Shown piece by piece: positions 8,332-15,788 of a stretch of 64,000 nt of DNA (position 1 is the first letter of the stretch; each line of letters starts with the position of its first letter). The DNA is taken from NCBI RefSeq assembly GCF_023502425.1, contig NZ_JAMFMA010000004.1, positions 186,001-250,000 of the forward strand, in the 5' to 3' direction. Both the position numbers and the translations under genes were made by a program. The stretch comes from Flagellimonas spongiicola. Lineage in GTDB: Bacteria > Bacteroidota > Bacteroidia > Flavobacteriales > Flavobacteriaceae. Below the pieces are notes generated by a model. It saw only the letters and a list, made by a program, of their open reading frames with translations, had not been told where the DNA came from and did not search any database.

Positions 8332-9870
8332 CTATTGGATTCTATCCTTGGAACTTAAATGACCCGTTTTGGAACTGTTTTGATTGAACTTTTCCATTAA
8401 CTCGTAGACCTTTGGTATTTGCTTTTCAAATCGAAGTAGGATGTCTTCTGAAATATTGTTTCTACTAAAAGGTACCACCTTGACATATTCTTGGATTTCG
8501 TGCGCATTTCTGCCGTACTTATAATCGTATGGAAACCGCCCTTGTTCATCAATTATGGTATTTTGATTATCCTTATTTGGAACGCTTATGTAAAATTCAC
8601 TTTCATCCATATTACCGTTCGGGTTGAACAGTGCTTCTTGTTTAAGGTGCTCGTGTAATTCTTTTGCTGTATCAACGGCTGGATCTATAAGTTGGATATC
8701 GGATACCATGTAATCGCGATACAAATAGCCGCCATCCTTGCCTTTGTAATCATAGAGTTCTACTAAAATGTCCCTTATTTCCTGGGTCATGTACGGATAA
8801 TGTGTACATCCTAAAATGATGGATTTAAGTTGATTTTGTGTTCCAGACTGGCGAATCTGCTCCATAAGTGTAACTAAGTGATAACGCACATAGTTTTTTG
8901 CATCATTGATTTGAAGAATGGAACAATCGTCCGTTTTCTCACTATCACATAACATTTTGGAGTCATCAAAGTCAAAATTATAGATGTCAAATAATGTCCT
9001 ATCTATTTTTATGCCACCATCCAAGCTGGGACCTTTATAAGAATCTCGTGGTTTTTTTAAGTTTTTGTCATAATAATCCGGGTCTTCGTCTACAGCTTCA
9101 GCTATTCCAACACCACCTTGTGAGAACACCTCTATTTTTCCTGTATAGCCTAATTCATCCTTCATTTTCAACAAGGTATTCCGATAACCTTTGGAAGCGA
9201 CAGTTCCTGCGGTTGCGAGTACACCAACAATCGCATCTTCATCTTTTGCTAAACTTTCAAGAGTACCACGCACACCAGCATCAATAACACCAATTACCTT
9301 GATGTTGGTGTTTGCTTTCGCTAAGAAATCCTCAATATACTCCTTGCCATAAGCAGTAGCAGTATTGCATGCAATTACAAGCGCTTTTACAGGTTGCTTA
9401 TCATTATTTAAACTGGCATCACCTGCATCGGAATAATATTTAGTACCTAGTAGAAATTGAGCATCCTTGATAATATGCTCATTTAGTAAATCGACTTTAT
9501 TGACACTGGAATAGTTCCCATAAGGCATATTGGCCTGATCGCCTAAATAGATAAAGGTTTCCTTGTTGAAGTCTAGCTGTCCGTCACTGCCGTTTTGATG
9601 TGACTCGTTCTGATTTTTGTCATAGTTTACGATCGCCTTCAGGACTGTAAGTCCCCCAGTTCCAGAATCAAAAACACCAATGGGTAAGGATTTGTCCTGA
9701 GACGGGTAACTATCAAAATCAATATGATAAAAACTCTCTTGATCGTTGATTATGGTCCGCACAATATCCGTTTTGGATGTTGTGATGGCAGCTTCGGATG
9801 TTTCTTTTTGCGCTTTTTTGCACGCCGTCAGAAGCAATAAGCACAATGCGAGTATATGTATTCGATTCAT
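8332..9870 (-). CDS. Lipoprotein glutamate (Asp/Glu) racemase-like enzyme
   Basis: The ATG at 9870 gives 512 residues starting with a lipoprotein signal (LLLLTAC, Cys17); an in-frame extension to 9984 would bury that signal. Residues 62-360 carry the MurI hallmarks in order: PIGVFDSGTGGLTVLKAI (Asp68), GDQANMPYGNYS, IACNTATA with catalytic Cys168, and ILGCTHYP with catalytic Cys355. MurI is normally a ~270-residue cytoplasmic enzyme making D-Glu for murein. This one is nearly twice as long, with an insertion of roughly 80-100 residues before the second Cys and a ~150-residue C-terminal extension, and is apparently exported. I infer conversion of released D-Glu to L-Glu in the periplasm or at the surface. 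Confidence 0.88.
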   Translation of the reverse strand: MNRIHILALCLLLLTACKKAQKETSEAAITTSKTDIVRTIINDQESFYHIDFDSYPSQDKSLPIGVFDSGTGGLTVLKAIVNYDKNQNESHQNGSDGQLDFNKETFIYLGDQANMPYGNYSSVNKVDLLNEHIIKDAQFLLGTKYYSDAGDASLNNDKQPVKALVIACNTATAYGKEYIEDFLAKANTNIKVIGVIDAGVRGTLESLAKDEDAIVGVLATAGTVASKGYRNTLLKMKDELGYTGKIEVFSQGGVGIAEAVDEDPDYYDKNLKKPRDSYKGPSLDGGIKIDRTLFDIYNFDFDDSKMLCDSEKTDDCSILQINDAKNYVRYHLVTLMEQIRQSGTQNQLKSIILGCTHYPYMTQEIRDILVELYDYKGKDGGYLYRDYMVSDIQLIDPAVDTAKELHEHLKQEALFNPNGNMDESEFYISVPNKDNQNTIIDEQGRFPYDYKYGRNAHEIQEYVKVVPFSRNNISEDILLRFEKQIPKVYELMEKFNQNSSKTGHLSSKDRIQ

Positions 9871-9910
9871 GGTATTTTGTTTCTTGTTGACTGATCTTCT
9901 ATTAATGATT

Positions 9911-11476
9911 CTAGTTGTTTTTTCGCAATACCCTTCCATGTCGCTTGTCTGATGGCTCTCCTTTCTCCACAGCAATTTGGCCATTTATGATCGCATATTG
10001 CAAGCCTTCAGCATAAGCATAGGCGTTCTTGAAATCTGCTTTATCCCGGAACGTGGTAGGGTCAAAAAGAATAATATCTGCAAAATAGCCTTCTTTTAGT
10101 ATTCCGCGGTTCGATATACCTAGGATCTCAGCAGTTTTGGACGAGCTTTGGTTGATAAAAGTAGGTAAATCCAAAACACCTTCATCCACCACATATTTGC
10201 GATACTTCCGAGGAAAAGATCCATACTTTCTTGGATGTCCCGTATTACCATCGGAACCCGTGGTGACCCATTTTTGTTTCATAAAGTTATGTATGTCGTA
10301 ATCTGCCATATTGAAGGAGGCAATGCGTATAATTCCTTTTGTACGCAATATTTTATACACCGCTTCCTCCGGCGGGATGCCCAAATCCTTAGAAATTTGC
10401 AGTAGTGTTTTGTTCCGATACTCGGGGTTTTGTATTACTACGATCAACAAGGATTCTGGACCTCCTCTACGTCTAATATTGTTTTTGGTTTCCGCTAAAA
10501 TACGTTGTCTGTGTTGCGGGGAATCATATCGATACAGGAGTGAATCTGTACCGCCGCTTTGTGCCCATTTTGGTGCGGTGGCAGCTTTTAAGCCAGTAGC
10601 GGATGCTTCATAAGGATATTGATTAGCGCTTACTGCTATCCCTTCTTTTTGTGCTGCTTCAACCATTGAAATGATAGTGTCACTTTTTTTCCAGACATCA
10701 ACACCCAAGCACTTGATATGTGAGATATGGATGGGTAATTTGGCTTCCCGCCCAATTTGTATGGCTTCTTCTACGGCGGCAACAAGACCAACAGTGTAGG
10801 AGCTTTCATCTCGTAAATGCGAATCATAAATACCCCCATTTTCAGCACAAGTCTTTGCCAATTCTATTACTTCAGAAGTTGTAGCATAGCTACCGGGAGC
10901 ATAGAACAAACCAGTGGACATGCCAAAATTTCCAGCAGCCTCCATTTCCTTATCTAGAAGTGCCTGCATCTGAACTATTTCCTCAGAAGTAGCGACTCTA
11001 TCACTTAACCCAATGACTTCCTTTCTGATGGTTTCATGACCAATCAAAAGAATGGCATTGGTCCCAATACCATGTTCTTCATACATATCCACATGCGTTT
11101 GTGCTGGAAAGAAACTATCGCCGTCATTTCCGGCCACCACAGTTGTTATTCCTTGCATAAGAAAAGGTAGGTTATGAGCCGTTTCAGGTTTATTGAATTC
11201 CCTGTCAGCATGAGTATGGGGATCAATAAACCCTGGTGAAACGATCAAACCTGAGGCATCAATCGTTTTACTTGTATTGATGTCGACATCTAATGCATCT
11301 CCTATATATACAATTTTATCGTTTTTAACCGCTATTGTATGCTTGAAGGGTTGTTTATTTATCCCATTGTACACCGTACCATTTTGAATAAGGATATCTG
11401 CATCAATTGTCTTTTTTTGACAGGAAACCAGGGCAAACAAGACACAGGTTACTATAAATGGACTCTTATTCATCAA
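9911..11476 (-). CDS. N-acyl-D-amino-acid deacylase (D-aminoacylase) lipoprotein
   Basis: A 521-residue amidohydrolase-superfamily protein with a lipobox (LVSC, Cys19). It has the metal motif H87-x-H89 (GFIDPHTHAD), SHLRDES with the conserved His and Arg, HISHIK, and TGSDG with the catalytic Asp. The order matches D-aminoacylases, which cleave N-acyl groups from D-amino acids such as N-acyl-D-Glu. Where classical members have Cys in GNCG as a metal ligand, this protein has Asp118 (AGNDGDS). Its start overlaps the end of the M14 gene by 11 bases, so the two are translationally linked. It follows a gamma-glutamyltransferase and precedes an exported racemase, which suggests work on D-glutamyl compounds. 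Confidence 0.88.
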   Translation of the reverse strand: MMNKSPFIVTCVLFALVSCQKKTIDADILIQNGTVYNGINKQPFKHTIAVKNDKIVYIGDALDVDINTSKTIDASGLIVSPGFIDPHTHADREFNKPETAHNLPFLMQGITTVVAGNDGDSFFPAQTHVDMYEEHGIGTNAILLIGHETIRKEVIGLSDRVATSEEIVQMQALLDKEMEAAGNFGMSTGLFYAPGSYATTSEVIELAKTCAENGGIYDSHLRDESSYTVGLVAAVEEAIQIGREAKLPIHISHIKCLGVDVWKKSDTIISMVEAAQKEGIAVSANQYPYEASATGLKAATAPKWAQSGGTDSLLYRYDSPQHRQRILAETKNNIRRRGGPESLLIVVIQNPEYRNKTLLQISKDLGIPPEEAVYKILRTKGIIRIASFNMADYDIHNFMKQKWVTTGSDGNTGHPRKYGSFPRKYRKYVVDEGVLDLPTFINQSSSKTAEILGISNRGILKEGYFADIILFDPTTFRDKADFKNAYAYAEGLQYAIINGQIAVEKGEPSDKRHGRVLRKNN

Positions 11477-12635
11477 AATCTCGTTTGTTAAGTTTTTCCA
11501 ATAGTGTTTTCATGAGTTCATTGGCGTGAACTTGCGCTCTCTTTTTAATCAATTCACGGTCCATTTCGTCCCCATCCTCATAAGTTACTGCTTCTGAACC
11601 AAATCGATTGAAGAAATAGTTATAGCAATAGGGGAGGTCTTGACTTCTGCGTCTTGCCTCTACTTTAAAGTTTGAATTGGTTTCAATTTTAGATATCCAA
11701 TCTGGGATGATTTTCTTGGTTTGAACCTCATTGATAGAATCCAAGACCAATAGGTAAGGACCGCTGTGGGAGGTGTGAAAATCCAAAGCAAATCGAATTT
11801 TTTTGCCTCCATCGATTTTGGTATCAAGAAAGTCACGAACCATTTTTGTCTCAGGTTGTGAAAATTCAACCCAATCCCGATTCAAATCAACACCATTGGC
11901 ATTATGTCTCCAATTTCCGGCATCGGCTCCATCAGGATTTAACAAAGGGAAGGTGTAGATGTTGAAATTCCCTCGAAAATCAATAGCCCACTCGGTATTG
12001 GAAAAGAGGGTTTCATAAAAGGTCTGAAATCCGATGGTACCTCCCGGAATTTCAGGTGGATGTTGTCTTGCAATCAAAACAATGGAGTTTTTAATGTCTT
12101 CGGATTCATGAACCATAACCAAATTGTCATTACCTAAACTTGATTTTCCTGCTACCTCAAGAAGCGTAGTTGGATTCTTTTCAATTTGCTGTGCAACCCA
12201 TGCATAAGTGTCATCACTGCTTATGACTTCTTGAGCTGCTATGTATTGGATTTGCGCTGAAATGTCTAGGGATAACACGGCCGTATGCGTGATGGTATCT
12301 ACAATAATGCTCGATGGATTTAAGGATTTCCAATTGATTTTATCATAACTGACCTTGGGCACGTAACGATGTTGATAAGTTCCATAATCCAATGTAAGTC
12401 TTATGTTTTTTGGTGTTTTGGACGAAACGGCGAATGCAAACCATGGACTTTGGTTGATCGGTTCATTTTCAGGCAAAACCAAAGCCATATATTCGTTGTC
12501 ACCAATTTTCTTGATGCTATCCAAGCGTGCACCTTTGAAATTGGTATCAAATTGTACTGCCTCCTCTACTTTTTTATCCGAGCAGGCTATGGCAAGTAAA
12601 AAACAGCAGCAAATAGCTATGTGTTTGGTAAACAT
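11466..12635 (-). CDS. M14 zinc carboxypeptidase lipoprotein, CCP-like, copy 2
   Basis: A 389-residue protein with a lipobox (LAIAC, Cys18). Residues about 30-130 are the same N-terminal beta-sandwich as in the other copy (GARLDS, PENEPINQSPWFAF, RYVPK). The M14 core shows zinc ligands H192 and E195 (RQHPPE) and H287 (LDFHTS), NGVDLNRDW near residue 247, and catalytic E353 (TYEDGD). All catalytic residues appear intact in both copies, so they are probably two specificities rather than one active and one dead copy. It overlaps the D-aminoacylase start by 11 bases. It lies after a terminator-like hairpin that follows gamma-glutamyltransferase. Confidence 0.9.
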   Translation of the reverse strand: MFTKHIAICCCFLLAIACSDKKVEEAVQFDTNFKGARLDSIKKIGDNEYMALVLPENEPINQSPWFAFAVSSKTPKNIRLTLDYGTYQHRYVPKVSYDKINWKSLNPSSIIVDTITHTAVLSLDISAQIQYIAAQEVISSDDTYAWVAQQIEKNPTTLLEVAGKSSLGNDNLVMVHESEDIKNSIVLIARQHPPEIPGGTIGFQTFYETLFSNTEWAIDFRGNFNIYTFPLLNPDGADAGNWRHNANGVDLNRDWVEFSQPETKMVRDFLDTKIDGGKKIRFALDFHTSHSGPYLLVLDSINEVQTKKIIPDWISKIETNSNFKVEARRRSQDLPYCYNYFFNRFGSEAVTYEDGDEMDRELIKKRAQVHANELMKTLLEKLNKRDFDE

Positions 12636-12690
12636 CTTATTATTTTATTCGTTGGGTGCTTTTGATTTATAGAGCTATTGGTTTTAGAAT

Positions 12691-12727
12691 AAAAAAGGCT
12701 GCTCTATTATTTGCAGGAACAGCCTTT
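12691..12727 (-). terminator. Intra-locus rho-independent terminator
   Basis: On the minus strand AAAGGCTG (12727-12720) pairs perfectly with CAGCCTTT (12701-12694) around an 18-base loop and runs into TTTTTT. It follows the gamma-glutamyltransferase stop by about 40 bases and precedes the M14 gene. I saw no TAnnTTTG box between it and the M14 start, so partial read-through is likely, giving more SusCD-GGT transcript than downstream enzyme transcript. Confidence 0.7.
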
Positions 12728-12764
12728 CACTTGAACATAAACTAACTCAAACAATTTCTTAATA

Positions 12765-14378
12765 TCAATTGGTATTTCCATCTCTTCTTGGGTCAGCAGC
12801 TGCAGACCATTGTCCATTTCTGAACTCTATGGCATGAACCCCGCCGAAATAGGCATTTTTGCCATCAATGGTCAAATCATAATCAGGAAAGGTGATCTGA
12901 TAACCTTGTTTCCGTAGCTGCTGTAACCATTCCGAATCCAGGTTTTCATCTTCCAAATACACCTTGTTTTGAATGGCATGGATTCTGGGATAGCTAATGA
13001 TTTCTGTTATACTGTTGTTTCCATCTACCCATAATTGTATCAATTGGGCAATGGTAGATACAATGCGCTTACTTCCTGGGGTACCTATCACCAAAACATT
13101 TTTTCCGTCCTTTCTTACCAAACTTGGACTCATTGACGAAGGGATTATGGTATTAGGTTCTAGTTTTTTTCCCAAACCAAAACCCAATAAAGATTTTACA
13201 TAACTATTGTAAAAGAACCCTAGATTTTTCGTTGAAGTCAAGGAACCAAAATAGGCGCCTACGCTGGATGTAACACTTACCGCAATACCCTTTTCATCGA
13301 CTACAGAAAAATGTGTGGTTTCGCCTTCTTGATTGTCATTTTCCTGAATTGGACTATTAGGTTGGTTGTTGGCTTCCAATAAAGCTTTGGCAAAGGATTT
13401 CGATATCTTATCATTTACCTGAGCTTCGTAGTTGGTGTAATCGGTAATGGCTTGTTCTAACCGATTATTGTGGCTTAAATTAAGTGCATTTATTACTAGG
13501 TTCTTTCTTTGTTGATCATTCTCATCTACTGCATCGGGAGAACTTTGCTCCAGAAGATTCAGAACTTGCAACACTTGCCAACCACCGCTCGGTGGAACAA
13601 AGGAATAAACATCATAACCACGATAAGTGATATGCAAGGGTTCAAAAATTTCTGGTTCTGGAAAATTGGCTAGATCCTCATATGTAATCCAACCTCCATG
13701 TGATTGAAAATCCTGTGCAATTTGTTTTGCAATATCGCCTTTGTAAAAATCATCCCCTCCATGTTTGACCAATCGTCTAAGGGTTTTGGCCAAAGTAGGT
13801 TGCTTTATGACATCACCAATGGCAGGTATATCGCCATTAATCAATACTTCACCATTGTGATATGGACTTTCTTTTATGCGCGTTTCCCACCTTTTGTAAA
13901 CATGATGTCTATGTTTTCCAACGCTAAAACCGTTTTCCGCAAAACCAATTGCAGGCTCCAATAATTCATCCCAACGAAGTTTTCCGCTTCCATATTTTTT
14001 CCAGGCTGTGTACAAGACCTTTACTTGGGAAGGAATGGAAACTTGTTTATGGAATTTTAGATTGTCTCTTGTAATATCAGGCTCTACAAAGAATGGTGTG
14101 CGTGAATGTCCGCCTATTGCAATAGGGGTTTCATTTGGAATGGATATCAGCATCATGGTGCGGCCGCCCAATCCAGACATGGCCGGTTCCGTAACACCCA
14201 AGGTGAACGCAACGGCAATTGAAGCATCAATTGCGTTTCCTCCTTTTTCAAAAATCAAGACGCCTGCCTCGGTAGCTTCAGGTGTTGCTGAAGCTACCAG
14301 GTTCTTGCCATCTTGCATGGCATTTAAGCCCAATGCAAAGCAACATAAAAAAGCTACCGAAACTAAATTGCGTCCCAT
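12765..14378 (-). CDS. ggt: Gamma-glutamyltransferase, exported
   Basis: A 537-residue protein of normal family length with a signal-like N-terminus (LVSVAFLCCFALGLNA). It has the family opening (KNLVASATPEATEAGVLIFEKGGNAIDA) and the self-processing/catalytic Thr354 in GETTHFSVVD, followed by SVTSSVGAYFGS and IPSSMSPSLV. The enzyme is made as a precursor that cleaves before that Thr and then transfers or hydrolyses gamma-glutamyl groups. Near residues 69-76 the usual Gly-rich G-x-G-G-G-G segment reads GLGGRTMM, which may alter specificity. It starts 11 bases after susD ends, so it is part of the SusCD unit. In Bacillus, GGT-type enzymes also release Glu from poly-gamma-glutamate. Confidence 0.93.
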   Translation of the reverse strand: MGRNLVSVAFLCCFALGLNAMQDGKNLVASATPEATEAGVLIFEKGGNAIDASIAVAFTLGVTEPAMSGLGGRTMMLISIPNETPIAIGGHSRTPFFVEPDITRDNLKFHKQVSIPSQVKVLYTAWKKYGSGKLRWDELLEPAIGFAENGFSVGKHRHHVYKRWETRIKESPYHNGEVLINGDIPAIGDVIKQPTLAKTLRRLVKHGGDDFYKGDIAKQIAQDFQSHGGWITYEDLANFPEPEIFEPLHITYRGYDVYSFVPPSGGWQVLQVLNLLEQSSPDAVDENDQQRKNLVINALNLSHNNRLEQAITDYTNYEAQVNDKISKSFAKALLEANNQPNSPIQENDNQEGETTHFSVVDEKGIAVSVTSSVGAYFGSLTSTKNLGFFYNSYVKSLLGFGLGKKLEPNTIIPSSMSPSLVRKDGKNVLVIGTPGSKRIVSTIAQLIQLWVDGNNSITEIISYPRIHAIQNKVYLEDENLDSEWLQQLRKQGYQITFPDYDLTIDGKNAYFGGVHAIEFRNGQWSAAADPRRDGNTN

Positions 14379-14389
14379 GGTTCGGAAGG

Positions 14390-15778
14390 TTATTGGTTAA
14401 CTGGCGTTTTCGCGAACAAATCCGTAATATCAGGAACATTGGCCCCGTTGGTATTCTCTTCAGAGAAAGGGTACAAGAAACGTTCAGGATGTTGTGTGCC
14501 TGTATTGAATGGTACACCAACTTGAATGCTTATCGGATCATTCTTTGTTCTTCGCAAGTCATTGAAACTTGATAATTCAGCAAAAAATGTAACATAACGT
14601 TCTTGAATAATTTCCCTCAAAAGGGCATCATTCTGAGACAAAGAACCATCTAAATTTTCGATACCGCCAGCTTGGAAATCCGCTTCAACATAATCATCAT
14701 ATATTCCAGTAGTGATAGCAAAGAATTCACCATTTCTCAAATTGGCGCGATGTTCGTTCAATTTGGATAGGGCAGTTGCAAAGTCATTAGATCGTATTGC
14801 GGCTTCGGCCCAATTGAGTACATTTTCCTGTACCGACAATAGATTCATAGGCTCGTCTACGGCCGCAATGCCCGCCAAGTTGATTTGCGTACCATCAAAA
14901 TAGTATGTTGAGCGATCAATTTCATCTGTTTTGGTATTGTTCCTATTACTAGCACCCGTCATCAGTTCAATTAAATAACCTCCCTCAGTTGTTAAATCAT
15001 CTGGAAAACTACCGGTGAAAAATTGATTCAATAAGTTGGTGTCCCCTGTAAGAACCACAGCAGGTGGGGTGTACTGCATGGATTCTGATGCTTGGTTCAC
15101 ACCATTTTGTGCAGCCGAAATTGCATTGGCATAATCACCAGCTTCCAGGTAAAGTCTAGCCTTCAAGGTGTAAGCGGCCTTAATCCAATTGCTGGAATTT
15201 CCACCAAAAAACAGATCTTCTGAGATACCACCTTCAGTACCCGCAGACTGTAAATCGGAAATGGCCTCATCTAGTAAGGATTGAACCCCAGAGTACACCG
15301 CTAATTGGCCATCATAGGTAGGCGTTGGAATTTCCGGGTTTGCCGCTTCTGTAAAGGGTACGTCCCCAAACATACTTGCGGCAGTTCCTAGGGCATGTGC
15401 CTCCAAAACTTTTGAAGCTCCGAAGAAAAAATCCTGGTTTGTCACCGGGATGCCACTTCTCAATTCCCTTGCTTGTTGCACTACGCCCACGTATATATTG
15501 AACCAGGGCGTGTTGGAATTGGTATTTCCATATTGATACTCCTGTATGGGCGCAAAACGACCACTGCCAACGAAGTTTCCTGTCCAAACACCAGCGGCCC
15601 AGTTTAAATACCCCAACTGTGCTGTAATGTCAGCTAATTGAATACCTGTTAAAAGGGTCTGTCCGTCAACATTGCTGATGGTATTTGGATCATTATCATT
15701 TATATCATCAACTATTTCCTGACATGCGAAAAAGCTGAAAAGAACTATTGTTACTGTACTTATCTTTAATATTCTCAT
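14390..15778 (-). CDS. susD: SusD/RagB-family outer-membrane lipoprotein
   Basis: A 462-residue lipoprotein (signal ends FSFFACQ, Cys19). It carries the alpha-helical TPR-like fold of SusD/RagB: YLNWAAGVWTGNF near the start, WIKAAYTLKARLYLEAGDYANAI in the middle, and LLREIIQERYVTFFAELSSFNDLRRTKNDP near the C-terminus. SusD forms the lid over its SusC partner and binds the substrate at the cell surface. It starts 10 bases after susC ends. Its sequence resembles the peptide/unknown-substrate class as much as glycan-binding ones, so substrate must be judged from neighbouring enzymes, which here are peptidases and not glycoside hydrolases. Confidence 0.93.
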   Translation of the reverse strand: MRILKISTVTIVLFSFFACQEIVDDINDNDPNTISNVDGQTLLTGIQLADITAQLGYLNWAAGVWTGNFVGSGRFAPIQEYQYGNTNSNTPWFNIYVGVVQQARELRSGIPVTNQDFFFGASKVLEAHALGTAASMFGDVPFTEAANPEIPTPTYDGQLAVYSGVQSLLDEAISDLQSAGTEGGISEDLFFGGNSSNWIKAAYTLKARLYLEAGDYANAISAAQNGVNQASESMQYTPPAVVLTGDTNLLNQFFTGSFPDDLTTEGGYLIELMTGASNRNNTKTDEIDRSTYYFDGTQINLAGIAAVDEPMNLLSVQENVLNWAEAAIRSNDFATALSKLNEHRANLRNGEFFAITTGIYDDYVEADFQAGGIENLDGSLSQNDALLREIIQERYVTFFAELSSFNDLRRTKNDPISIQVGVPFNTGTQHPERFLYPFSEENTNGANVPDITDLFAKTPVNQ

Positions 15779-15788
15779 GACTCCTTTT

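Noticed and set aside
8332..9870. Housekeeping MurI for cell wall synthesis
   Set aside because: It has a lipobox, is twice the usual length and lies in a catabolic-looking gene run; a separate cytoplasmic MurI would be expected elsewhere in the genome.
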